Shown here: one piece after another, positions 45,966-57,689 of the stretch | How positions within the stretch are numbered: the stretch's first letter is position 1 | Layout of the letters: the number at the start of each line of letters is the position of its first letter | Assembly (NCBI RefSeq): GCF_000204055.1 | Contig: NW_006768799.1 | Span: forward strand, 739,679-803,678 | Length of the DNA stretch: 64,000 nt | Source: Melampsora larici-populina 98AG31 | Taxonomy: Eukaryota; Basidiomycota; Pucciniomycetes; Pucciniales; Melampsoraceae | Reading direction: 5' to 3' | Position numbers and translations under genes: made by a program | The notes under the pieces: model-generated | What the model was told of the DNA's origin: nothing | Seen by the model: only the letters and a program-made list of their open reading frames with translations | Database searches by the model: none

Positions 45966-48667
45966 TCAAGAGGTGGTGATTCTCTCTTGATTTGGGTTTT
46001 GGTCAATTTGATTAGATGTAAGATGTGGTTGTGGTTGTTGATTGACTTGTGGTTGTGGTTGTAATTGATTGGTTTCTATTACTTTCCTTTTACGTTTACG
46101 TTTAGGTGAATTAGATGGATTTAAATGATTTGAATCTTTGATTTTTTCTATTGAATTTACAAGTGGTGGATTTGAATTTGAAGGCATTGAGAGATTTGAA
46201 AGATTTGAATTAGTTTTCGAAAGGTTAATCGAACTGATCGGATTCTTGGAAAGAGTTCTGTAAGTTGATGATGTGATTGTGGGTTTTCTATTACTTTGAA
46301 ATCGGATGACTTGATCTTTTGAATCGTCATCTGAAGTTGGAAATACAAATCCCAATAATCGATTTTCTGAAGAAAAAAACAAGTCCATCTTAATTTGGAT
46401 AATGACAAGTTAATTTCTGATTCTTGATCAAGGTTACTTACTTAGTTCTTTTGGTTTCCAATCTGGTGCTGTCCATTTAGACGAATCATCTGAATCATAG
46501 GCAACATCTCGGTTTTGTGCAATATCATTTTGATTTCGTTTCCATGCCACTGACCCATTCAAAAGATCATCAATATCTGAAATTCTCAAAACAAAGAGAT
46601 ACCTCATCATCAACTTGACTTACATTGAATTGGTGTAAGCGAATCTTCATCTGCATCTAAATCTTCATCATCCCCATATTTCGTCATGGCTTGAACCGAG
46701 AGACAAACCGGATCAGCTCCCATCTCACTTCAAGTTCAAGTCAATCACATACCATCAATCGCACTCTGAAGTCGTTCAAGATGGGTCAACTGAGTCTTGA
46801 CCACCGTATTGGCTTTCACAGGTGGAATGTCATTAGCTCCGCCATTTCGTGGATCCGCTCGTGAGGAAGTAGCGCTAAGTCGTAATTGACCACTTGCACC
46901 AGCTGAAGATTTTGGAAGATCTTCAGTTTCGATAGATTGAGCATAATTCTGTACCATGATCTTTTGTTTCTTAGTCAAGTTAGCTTTTCAATCAAACCGT
47001 TCAACATTCAAAGTCAGTTCAAAAAAAGAGAGATCGGTTTGATGATGATAGATTTGACTGACCATCTTCAGTTAAAGCAGTAATCCCACTATTAGGTAAA
47101 TCATCAATAAATCCAATCCCTTCTTCACCTCTCCATTTCTTTAAGAAATCTAATCTATACAATTGCATTTCTTTACCCCATTGACTTCATCATCTAAATC
47201 TATATTTTCTATATTATCTGGTAATCTTGCTGAAGGATGAATATCTTCTAATCTTGCCAATTGAAAAGCTTGAATCTTTGTTTCTACGGTGAAATCTGCT
47301 GCTGAAGATGGGTCTTCGAGAAAGTGGTGCATTAGCCATAGGAATGCGTAGGCTCTTAATTTGGTTGGGATACTGGATTCAGAGTGGTAGGTTGGTAAGT
47401 GGATTATTAATCAAGAAGAGCTTCAAGATCAGATTACGTACGTTGTAGGTGAAAATAGATCGTGTAATACAAATCCTTCGGGAAAATATTTCGCGCTTAC
47501 ATACTGAAAAGAGAGGATTGTTAGAATTCTATTCATCACGTTCATTACGATAGATTGAGGATATGGCCCACCGGTTCAACATTGAATAATTCAAAGATTA
47601 AATTCACAACAGTCGTAGGTGGACGTAAACCATGAGCCTATAAATTGTGCAAAAAGAGATCTTAGTTTCAGCGTTCATAAATCCAGTTTGAAGATTGAAG
47701 ATGTAGAAATCGACTAACACTACGATTTGAGATCTCAGGTAATGAACCTGCTTCATTATTAACTTCATAAGGTAATTGACAAGATTTTAACATTGTCTTG
47801 ATTCTTGGTGCATCTTGTAAATTTGTTTTACAATATTCATCTTTTTGTAAACAAGGAATCGGATGATAAGTTCGCATGTAAGCCCTTAATTCGGGATAAA
47901 CTAATTCATTTCGAGTTGTCAGTCTCATTCCATGATCTATAGAGATTGGTTGAAGCTTACAAGCTACAGTCGTGTTGATACGACCAATGTTGATCAAGAA
48001 AGAAGCTATACAAAAATTAGTAGCCCACTATTGTCAAAGAATTCGATCAGTTCAGATTTCTCACTTAGATCTAAGATCAAGATTCTCTAAAACTTACATT
48101 CGGGTTCTCATCTAATTGTCTTACAGTACTTTTTGCAGCTTTACTGAATTTGGATAATGTTTCAACATAAAGTTCTTTGAAAGAAACAGCACGTTGATCT
48201 AGAGGACTTGTGAATTGAAAAGTTCGATCATTGCTAGAAAAACACCAAAATGTTCAAGATTCAAAGGCTATGATAAGTATGGATTCGAAAACTTCATGAA
48301 TGAGTTTGATATTTAAACTCTTACAAGATATCACTCATTAGATCGTACTGTATATCAGCCCTTGTAAACATTTCGCCTAATCAAAGTTAAGCGAATTCGA
48401 ATAGAATAATGTTTGTAGATAAGTTTCGAGCTCATCTTGCTCGTCATGCTTTTTTTGTTCAAGAGTGTCTCGTACCATCAGCCTTTTTTAATGCCTAGAT
48501 TGAAGAATCAGATGCATTTTTTTGTTAGTATCGAATTGAAATCAAAACACACGATAAAATTTGAAATGTCAAAATCAACTTACCCATCCTGGGGTATCTT
48601 TTGTTGCGTTAGGAGCATTGCTTTGATTAGGTGGTAATTGAGCTCGATTCTTTTTTGGTGCTGGCAT
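45966..48667 (-). CDS. IES1: INO80 chromatin-remodelling complex subunit 1 (Ies1)
   Basis: Nuclear subunit of the INO80 remodeller. The start is MPAPKKNRAQLPP at 48667. Exons include 48667-48584, a 19-base micro-exon 48494-48476, 48376-48325, 48233-48098, 48027-47719, 47637-47572 and several further ones to 45966. Family blocks in order: KADGEMFTRADIQYDLM, SFKELYVETLSKFSK, FLINIGRINTTV, ELRAYMRTYHPIPCLQ, LQDAPRIKTMLKSC, LIFELFN, TKLRAYAFLWLMHHFLE and WGKEMQLYRLDFLKKWRG. The C-terminus is Ser/Asn/Gln-rich with a basic patch (KRKRKRK). One base appears missing between DLDDEV and WGKEMQ (47176-47184), which would break the frame; this may be an assembly error, since the rest is well conserved. 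Confidence 0.75.
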
Positions 48668-49457
48668 TTTATTTTGAGAGACGTTTTTTGTTATCTGCTG
48701 GAAATGATGAATTGGTTTTGATGTTTGATTTGTTTCGGTTGATGTGATTTCGAGTTCAGATCGAACTTGGTTAGTATTGCTTCGATTGTTCAATGTCTCT
48801 TGGTGTTCTTGTGTTCTTCTTCTTGATGATGGAAGGAGAAGGATACCGAGTGACTGGTTATTTATAAGCATATTCCTAAGCTCAACTCATACATACAAGC
48901 ATAATTCAACCTCAGCCGATCCACTCCTCTGAACCTCGATCAAATAAGCAACAACAATTTAGAGGGAACGATATCTTTATGTACCAACTCATTCAGAATT
49001 CTCTTTGATCTTTGGAAGTATTTTCCCATCTACTTGAAGGAAGTTGTTATAATCTGTTTCTGCTCTCCTATGTCGCTGAACAGTGAACTCATTGGAACTT
49101 GGCATTGAAGGCATTTCCAGATTTTGAAGAAGTCTTTGAACCTTCCTTGAGCAAATCTTATCCTCTGCCTAAAGGGTAGATGTATAAATTGTTCAAGCTC
49201 TTCAATGATAAATTTATTTGTTTATGGGCATGATGATAGAGATACGTTCAACGGCTCCAAGTTGAGACCAGTTCATGTCTTAGATTATCTCTATCCGAGG
49301 CTGGCGCTGGAAAGCAAAAAGCGTTAGACACCAAAGGTGCAAGTGCAAAGCGCTATGACACAAGGCTTGGTGGACAAGAATCGAGTCAGAATATCAATGG
49401 TGACCTTTGCCAGCTCACAAGCATTCTTAGATCTGATTTATTACCAATGTATGCGAC
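48668..49457. other. Divergent promoter region
   Basis: Shared 5' region of Ies1 (-) and the cryptic-polo-box-like gene (+). TTCTTG and GGAAG motifs and a TCAAG-rich stretch are present, but no named element is clear. No kinase-domain frame is present upstream of 49458. Confidence 0.4.
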
Positions 49458-51694
49458 ATGTTCAGAAGATCAAGAATCCCAATTAGCTCTGTTCGGATTT
49501 CAGACCCAGAGGAATCAAGGCAAGATCACCAATTCACACCTCCTGGTCTTCAATCCGACTTTGAGAAAGCACTTCACATTCATCAGGGTACATCAATCAG
49601 CAAACCCGAACAAAATCCAGACAGATTGACTCCGGCTGAAGGTTCAAATGCTGTACCACCTCGTTTGCAAGCACTTTTAAGACTTGATCATCTTCTTCGT
49701 CCATCTCCATTAATATCATCAAAAGTGGAACGAAGGATTGTCTCTGAGCCTTTTGGTCGTGCTCCTCAATGGTCTATTGAAGAAGATGCTGAGTTTAATT
49801 ATCACCGAGACCGAGAACGGCGTCCTTTTCTATCCAAGAGTGATCAACAACCGGTATCATCTTCAAAGAACCAGCTAATCAAAGTCCAAGGCCTCAAAAG
49901 TCGTTATTCTGTTCAAGTTTCTGATAATGATTCGGATTCTCATCATTCTCGCGATACCCACCAGAGTGATACGATGAGTTCAAAGAAATCATATCGATAT
50001 AATAGATCTTGGGCACCATCACCACCGTCAAGCTTCTCAAGTATTACAACTAATGGTGATTATAAGCACAATTCAAGTACATCCCTCTTTGATTCTGATG
50101 GAGGAGTACCTTCGAATGACACCGAAGAATGTTACATCCCACAACTTCAGCCGAAACGCAAATCGCCTCAACTAGTCTTAAAACGCTCACCCACGGTCGG
50201 AATATCTAGGCTCCAGAGCTCTCCGCTGGCTCCTTTGCCAGTACATAGATCGCCGGAACGAGTCTCATGGAGCAAGAGACAGAAGCCATATCCAGACCGT
50301 ACCCTTGAAGAACGGAACATCGATATAGGCAAGAAAGAGGATCCTACTCCCATAGAAAGCGTATCCCGGAAGCTTTCAACAAACCATCAGTCAGCCAACA
50401 CTTCTGCGCATCCAGTCGAAGCCATTGACAAACCGAACATAGAAAGAAATCTTTCGCTAGAGAATATGATCGCATCTCTACCTTCAGTACCAAGACCGCC
50501 AACTAGAGAGCATCTTAAACACACGAGTCGTCCGGTATCCACCACTCGTAACCTTAGAGCACTTTCAGAGCCTACACCGATCACTGAGGCGTATGTACCT
50601 GAAGCGCATACTCAAGTGCATTTTAAATCTCCTGCCGATCTTTCGATTGCGCGACGGAAAGCTGCGACTTCAAGGATGAAAGATTCACCTGAGAATCAAA
50701 GTCAGACAAGGACTCACAAGTCTCTCTCTAATAACGTCAACGATCAAACCTCTATTCCTCATATAGATTCTAATAAGATTACGGATACAGAGACTCCGCT
50801 TAATCCTCTCAAGAGTACAATAAAACCTATCTCTACTCAAGGTTTATCACCTCTTATCAAGTCACTCAAATATGGTCTTCTACAATTAGCACTTCCGAAG
50901 AGTGATCTTACTGTCGAACCGTTCGATGGTCTTGAAGTGAGGTTTTGGTTGAAGAAAGAAGCAATTGAATATCTGGGATCTGAAAGTGGTGATTTAATTG
51001 TTATCAAACAAGATGGTCAAACGGTCAGTAATAGAGTTTTTTTAATTACCAAGAAGAAACTCTGATGAGGATGATTTTAAATATTCATTAGGTTCAATGT
51101 ATGATGAGATCACCTGACTTCTCTTCAAAAGCTGAACCATCAACTTTAGAAACATCAATACAAAAATCGATTCCATTAGCTACTTTTTATCATTTATCAG
51201 CACTACCAACATACTTATTAAAATTAATTAAATATATTGAAAGGAACCTTGAATTGATTAAAAGTCAAACACCATTTTTGATTTTTAAAATTTCAAGTTT
51301 AAATTATTTTCAAGGTGCTAGATGTCTAGTTATGATGAATGGTGAAAAACCCGATATTGTGATTGATTGGTCAGGTCTTCAAAAAATCAAAATTTCTAGA
51401 AAGAAGCGTAAAGTTTTTGTTTGGAATAGGAATAGAGGTATAGAAGGTAATGATCGGATGAGTAAAATGGTGGGTGGGTGCGATGCAGAAGGCAAAATTG
51501 GAGATGAGTTTGTTGAAGAGTTGAGAGAAGGTTGTACAAAGTTGAAGAGTGAGAGTGAAAGAGTGAAAGAGATTAGTTTGTTGGATGATAGGTTGGATTG
51601 TTTGATACGATGTATTGAGATGTCTGATACTGTTCTGAAAGTTTTCAAAGGTGGTACACTGAGGGATACGAGTCCTGTGACTCTTCACTCGTGA
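49458..51694 (+). CDS. Ser/Pro-rich protein with PLK4 cryptic-polo-box-like C-terminus, no kinase domain
   Basis: Two exons (49458-51023, 51092-51694) join in frame to 722 residues. The first about 440 residues are disordered, rich in Ser, Pro, Arg and Gln with many SP sites, as in regulated cell-cycle proteins. The C-terminal third looks folded: GLSPLIKSLKYGLLQLALP, then DLIVIKQDGQTV across the intron, then FYHLSALPTYLLKLIKYIER, LIKSQTPFLIF, ARCLVMMNGEKPDIVIDW and IKISRKKRKVFVW. The order and spacing recall the cryptic polo box of PLK4/SAK, which binds centriole or spindle-pole partners. No kinase motifs occur in this protein or within about 0.8 kb upstream. Assignment is by recalled pattern and needs a profile search. 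Confidence 0.5.
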
Positions 51695-52488
51695 AATGTA
51701 TAATGGAGTTTTACTATTTTTTGTATACAATAGCTAGATATGTTGATAAATGACTATAAATTGTTTTTCTTATTATTCAATGCTATCTTGTCTTCATAAC
51801 ATTGGCAAACTTTTTTGGGTTTTCAGAAATTTAGTTCACATCATCCTTCACTGCCAACATATTTACCTTGGATTTTTCAACCTTGGATGCTAAACCTCTC
51901 ACAGAAGCTCCCCAGGGGACTCATACAAGGTAATTCTCAGCACAAAAGAATACCTTGGATGAAAACCTCAGACAAGGCCTGTTCAAGGATTTACCTCCAA
52001 CAATGCCTTGGATGTCTCAACCCAACACATCTATGCTGGCAGTGCTTGTCAATTGATGATCAAATCATTTGAAGATCTACCAATTGTACTCATTCATATT
52101 GATTAATGCAGAGTGATAACATAAGTCATGCTTGAAATCATTGAGACTAGTTTTGTATGGCACTTCAGCCTCAATTGGCTATAAAAATATATGTTATGTA
52201 CCAAGAAGCATGTCACATAAAGCTTCATATGTGAGTAGTTTGAAATTCAAAGATTAGATTTAGCAGGTGAGATTTAGGTATTAGCTAAGGAAAATTTGAA
52301 AGACAATGAGCATCCAGAGGGATGGAGATATGAGCAGATGACAAACAGACAGACATAATCAGATAACAACATGAGAAGGTCTTGTGAGAAAAATGGAAAT
52401 GAAGTGATCTAAATGAGTCATCATTTTATGTGGGTGTAAAATATGTCCTTTGTAGTACTTTGACTAACAATCATCAGGAGTTGTCCTG
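51695..52488. other. Intergenic region
   Basis: AT-rich 3' flank of the polo-box-like gene, then sequence with only short frames. It ends at the start of the first 390-bp direct repeat. Confidence 0.35.
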
Positions 52489-52877
52489 AACATATAAAAA
52501 AGTGCTGATATCATTTTGAGAAATTCTTTTCCTAAGAGGCTGTGCTGGCTGCCTGCATTAGGGGGTTTCAAGGCAAGAAACTTATGGTATTTTACAGTCC
52601 AACAAGTTGTCCAATGTTGAAAAATATACCGTAGATTGAAAAAAATTGGGACACCATTTGACTGTATATTTTCAGAAAAAAAAAACGTAAAATTCAAGGG
52701 CCCATTTGGCTGGTTTTCCCAAAATTTCAGTCTGCCCCCTTTTCAAGGGGCGGATTGAAAAACTCAAAATTTGGTATTGCACATTACCAAAAAGTCAACC
52801 AAAAAGGTCAATGAAAGATCAAAATGATTGTCATTGACCATTTGATCACCGGTCAAATGTTTGGTAACAATGATTCA
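52489..52877. repeat. 390-bp direct repeat, left copy (LTR-like)
   Basis: Starts AACATATAAAAAAGTGCTGA and ends GGTAACAATGATTCA. It is about 90% identical to 54333-54723 in the same orientation. Internal landmarks are CTAAGAGGCTGTGCTGGCTG, GGGCCCATTTGGCTG and a short hairpin in GTCAATGAAAGATCAAAATG. No TG..CA ends or target duplication are clear, so LTR status is unproven. Confidence 0.75.
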
Positions 52878-53266
52878 TGACGGACGGTACCCAAAGGCAC
52901 GACGGTACTGTCAATTTCCATGATACGAGTAAGGGTCGGGTAATGGGTGACCCACAGGAATATCCTTCTATCGAGGATACTTCATCTGACGCGAGAGATT
53001 CAGGTACAAGGTTGATAAGTATTCTTTTCACCTTGAAAATCTCTTCACGCGCCATTTCCCCATTCCCGCAATTCCCACACTCGTATTTGGGATATCACTC
53101 ATTATCTCACTATCACTCTTTCTCTCTCACATAGTAAGCTTCCTAAGCTTTCACTATCTTCTCTCTCTTTTTTGAACGGATTGAGCAACACAGTATACAT
53201 CTATACCTTAGACAAATCCTGTCCATATACCTTCTCCAATTATTCCTCAACTGTCTATAATTGAAG

Positions 53267-54352
53267 ATGCCGGGCAACAGCAGGGAAGCTACAAACACGG
53301 AGAATTTCAATGCGATGCTGAGGAGATCTAGTGATAGATTACGAGGTGGATCAGTACCTCCTCCAGATTTGGAGATTATCGTACCGACTCAACAAGTGGG
53401 AAATATACGTGGAAGAGGTCACGGCCGTGGCCGTGGGAATGGCCCTGCGTCAACCAGAGGAACACGTCAGCGCCCGACGACTAAAGGTTCAACGCCTGTG
53501 GTTACTTTAACGGTTCCCAGAACGGATGAAGCTTCAACTAACAACCTGACAGTCCCCGGGAATGGAGGACCTACTCCATCCAACACGCCAGACGCGACAC
53601 TTGATACGACTTTACCGGTTGATCAGACCAGTCAATCACCCTCTGGAACTTCAGTTATACATTCTGCTGGTTTAATCGCAAGAGATAATGTAGGCAATAG
53701 CAACGTACAAAGTTGTAAGCCACAATTAATACCCATTTTACCCACCGTGGGGTGATGCCACATAATGTGATGGTTTATTGCCCACCTTTGGTGATGCCAC
53801 GTGATTGTGAAGCCTCCAGCAAAGGAGAGGAGAGATAATACAAAACTGATCAAACTTGGGTCAATTATTCTTCCTTGATTTCCCCCGAAAGAGCGCTTGC
53901 CCACTCGCAGAAACACAGCGACAGCTGCAGGTGAAAGTCCACCTCAAGGATTTCATTCTTGGCTAAAGGCAAATGGTCTCGCCGTCGTAAACAACCTTGA
54001 TCCTACTGTTCCGGCCATACAAAACATTTTGTCAGTTCTTACGAAAAGGACAGCTACGACTACCCAAGCTGCGACTCCTTCAGCCCCAGCCGTAAAATCA
54101 AGAGAAAAAGGTCTCACCGATAAGACGGTAGTCCAGGTTGACTTGACTAAAGACGACATACCTACGCCAACCGACAAGAATAAAGTCGAAGTAGGAGAAG
54201 CCGGTATCGAAGTTAACAGACTCATTGCTCTTTCACCTCATTTCAAGTCTAAAATGAAGCCTGTCAATGGTTACGTTCCATTGTTGATATTCAATACTAT
54301 GTGGTTAAAACAAGACTTGACACGTTACTCTCAACATATAAAAAAGTGCTGA
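53267..54352 (+). CDS. Low-complexity/gag-like gene between the direct repeats, truncated
   Basis: The first exon (MPGNSREATNTENF, 53267 to about 53712) is Gly/Arg-rich in the middle (GRGHGRGRGNG), then Thr/Pro/Ser-rich. A second open segment (about 53897-54352) has FHSWLKANGLAV, LTKRTATTT and KPVNGYVPLLIFN. The arrangement recalls multi-copy gag-like or retroelement-linked proteins of rusts, but I do not recognise a defined domain. Its reading frame runs into the right 390-bp repeat at about 54333 and stops, so the C-terminus is replaced. A splice join between the two segments is plausible but unresolved. Confidence 0.45.
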
Positions 54353-54723
54353 TATCATTTTGAGCAATCCTTTTCCTAAGAGGCTGTGCTGGCTGCCTGC
54401 AATAGGGGTTTTCAAGGCAAGAAACATATGGTATTTTATAGTCCAACAAGTTGTTCAATGTTGCAAAATATACCGTAAATTGAAAAGAATTGGGACACCA
54501 CTGTTGACCATATATTTTCAGAACAAAAACCCGTAAAATTCAAGGGCCCATTTGGCTGATTTTCCCAAAATTTCAGTCTGCCCCCTTTTCAAGGGGCAGA
54601 TTGAAAAACTCAAAATTTGGTATTACACATTACCAAAAAGTCAACCAAAAAGGTCAATGAAAGATCAAAATGATTGTCATTGACCATTTGATCACCGGTC
54701 AAATGTTTGGTAACAATGATTCA
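54333..54723. repeat. 390-bp direct repeat, right copy (LTR-like)
   Basis: Second copy of the repeat at 52489-52877, same orientation. Its insertion or presence ends the gag-like frame a few codons after LTRYSQ. Confidence 0.75.
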
Positions 54724-55251
54724 AAAGCTCTTTTTTGGTCAAAACTTGAAATCTAATTGATTGATTTTATTTTACAATTAATGCAGTCTCAGTCAAAAGT
54801 CACTTGAATTTTTTGATTCATATCAACACTTATACTGGTTGGAATTTCAATCACTAACTAAAGAATATTGCAAATACAATGATCAATCACAAAAGAAATG
54901 ATAGAAGAACATTGGGGAGGGCTTGATCAAAAATTGGCAATAGACATTATAGAAAAGGAAATGGGTGATCACAAAAGAATGTGATCAATCAAATAAAAAC
55001 AAGAGTAAATGAAATGGGTGTGTGAATGAAATAAAAGGGTGGTTGGTGTCTTGTGTAGAAGATGGTGAAGTTGATTGATTGAGGGGCAAAAAGAGTTTTG
55101 GGGGTTGAAAAACACCCTTGAGGCTGTTTTTCAAATTGGATCAGTATTTGGCCAAAAGCTGCATTTGGTTTTTAGCTGAACGGGCCCTAAGAAACTTGGC
55201 TGTTTTCTAAAAAGTTTCACAAAAAGTTTCTGACATGAAACCCCCTATACC
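54724..55251. other. Intergenic region
   Basis: AT-rich DNA downstream of the repeat and 3' of the leftward RING gene. No gene seen. Confidence 0.35.
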
Positions 55252-57372
55252 TCAAGATGAAGTATGTTTTGTATCCAGTTGCTCCCAAAAAATGTGCTCT
55301 TTACAAGTGAGAGGAAGTTCAATATGTTTTCGACATTTGGGACATTTGAATTCCTCTCTGTGATGTGCAGCTGATTTTGTCATTTCCTGAATTTAATCAA
55401 AAAATGTACAATCAAACATCAGTGAATTATACCTTTATTTTTTGCAGCAAACATACGAATCTATCAGGTTACCTTCAAGTTCATACAATGATGATGAAAA
55501 ATATGGGTATGATGACATCTCAACTGGATAACCCTTTGTCCTTGAAGAAATCCTTCTAGACAGATGGGACATTCATCAGGGTACTCTTCTTTGGATTCAA
55601 TTTGAAGCAAGACATCTGATTTGAATTTGTAGTGTCCAATTTTATCTACAAATATATAAGGGAAAAATTGATCAGTCATCCATTGAACATAAAATCAACC
55701 AATAAATCTGTCTCTTGGTGTTATCAAAGTCTTCTGCTGATATCTGCTGAGTTGTCAAAAAAGATTTTTTGATTTTGAGAAATTCAACAGCTTTGGTGAC
55801 AGAGATTAATATCTTTTATTGGCTGATCCAATCTTGCTGCAAGGTATTATTTGTAAGATTGAGGCTGGAATCAGAAGCACTTACTATCCATTTCCACCTG
55901 ACTATCCAAATATCTTCCAAGTTCTGGATAATCAGTCCTTGCTATAACCATCAAGTCAATGAAAGTATCTTGATCAAAAAAATACTTTTCCTTTTTTTTG
56001 ATATCCAGACCATATGTCTCTGCCTGTCCCCCTTTCAATGCAGAGTCTTGGATATGCAATAAATGAAGGCGGTCTTTGAGGAAATCTAGACAGAGATTCC
56101 AACTGTTAAGACTCAAAAAAAGATTTGCCATGTAAGGATCAATATCTCCTCCCTCAAGGTATTGTTCAATATGAGGCTTTAATTTAGATTGGCATTGGAT
56201 TATCTTTGAAATCTGTTTGAAATGGTGATTTGCGTCCACATTGGTCTTTATACACCTCCTTGAATTTGGAAAGAATGTCCATAGATGCTGCAATATGCGA
56301 AACAAGCATCGAGTTTCTTGAGTTGAAGTAGTCTTTTCATTCATGTGCTGCATAGACTTCAATGTCAATGACTTGACAATAGCTGGGTTGGATAAAGAGC
56401 TTCTTTGAATCAAGGAATCATCTATTTCTATCAAGGTAGGTGATAGTGCTTCAGAGAGCTGGAGTTTATTTCTTATGTTTACAATCAACTCAACTTGCTT
56501 GAGAATTTCTATAATGTCTATGATATGAACCATTTGAATTAGCTTCAAATGTCTCTTAGGGAAGAAAAACATTGAGCAAACAGATATTAGGTTACTCACA
56601 ATCATTCTCAGGGAAGCTGTCTAGTATTCCGCTTGATACACCCTCTATCCAAAGCCTGCTAAAGTCATTATCTGAAGACAATATGGATAATCAATTCCTT
56701 ATCCTCAACAGTGATCAAACAAAACATACCTTTTGATAGGAAAAGCTCCAGTCCTCCTCGGGAAACAGGACCTGTCGTTGGATCAAGTCTGATTGCTTGA
56801 AGTTCTCCCCTTGGCAAGAAAGATTGAAGTATTTGAAGAACACTTAAATTCCACAGTCTTTCATCCACTTTCAGATCTTCTCTTTGTAAATCTTCCAGTG
56901 CATTGATGATAAACATTTCCAGCTCAGATCCATTCTTGAAGAGGTCAACTCCATTATCAAGATGTTTGACCGCAATCATCAATTTTTCACCTTTGGTCTT
57001 GAGAGCTCCACCATATTTTTGAGCTTCTGTTGCAAGATTTAAAATCTTTTGCAGAATCTCCCAATCATTAATACATTCTCCAGGGTTGTTTTCTATCATC
57101 TGTGCACTAGCTGCCTGTGCATGAGTTTCATGTTTGAATGCCCCATTCAATGGTCCAAAAATCTCTAACTCCTTAAATCTTCCATGCATGGTGCCAGTTT
57201 CATGGGTTGAATGTCCTCCTAGATGAAGATTTTCAATCTCAGAGTTGGAAAATGTGTCACGCTCAACCCAGTTTATCAGCCCTTGTTGAAAAAAACTTTC
57301 CCGGTCAGTGAGTGTGTAGACACAGCTAAACAACATCAAGTAGATCCCACAGGCCAAGATGAATTGATTCAT
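55252..57372 (-). CDS. Predicted secreted RING-finger protein
   Basis: Five exons (57372-56730, 56671-56600, 56517-55885, 55645-55473, 55386-55252) join in frame to 551 residues. The start MNQFILACGIYLMLFSCVYT is a signal peptide. The chain is then helical without further transmembrane segments until a C-terminal RING: ECPICLEGF, LRCHHTHIFHHHC and, after the last intron, FKCPKCRKHIEL. The zinc ligands C-x2-C, C/H-rich centre and C-P-x-C fit a RING-H2 type E3 ubiquitin ligase, with two extra residues between the first His and the FH pair. A secreted RING protein cannot act on cytosolic ubiquitin unless it is translocated or the signal peptide is weak. In a biotrophic fungus this makes it an effector candidate, which is inference. 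Confidence 0.8.
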
Positions 57373-57689
57373 ATTGGTTGGGTTAGTAATAAGGGTGAAT
57401 TTCTGTGGCCAAAGTTGTGATGGGATGATAATCAGAAAGAATTGTTAGAAACATTAGTTGGGTCTTGATCAGTGGTTTAGTTTCCAAGGAGAATTCATAT
57501 TCAAACAGTCTTTTGTAAGATTCTCTTACTTCCCTGAAAATTTCAAAACATGAAACATGAAACATGAAACATGAAACCTGAAACATGAAACCTGAAACTG
57601 AAACCTGAAACTTGTAGGTGAGAACACTTTTGTAGACAGAGAACTGTGAATTCTGAGCCCCATGCATGTTCTATAAGTTGATTGAATCA
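57373..57689. repeat. 5' flank of the RING gene with 7-bp tandem repeat
   Basis: ATGAAAC/CTGAAAC units are repeated about eight times at 57549-57611, just upstream of the secreted RING gene. No gene is seen. Confidence 0.7.

Noticed and set aside
50168..50584. Leftward frames inside the polo-box-like gene
   Set aside because: Antisense shadows within a long, clearly coding rightward exon.
51371..51730. Leftward Phe/Ser/Thr-rich frames
   Set aside because: Antisense to exon 2 of the polo-box-like gene.
52877..53134. Short frame after the left direct repeat
   Set aside because: Overlaps an antisense frame of similar length and lacks any motif; may be untranslated leader.
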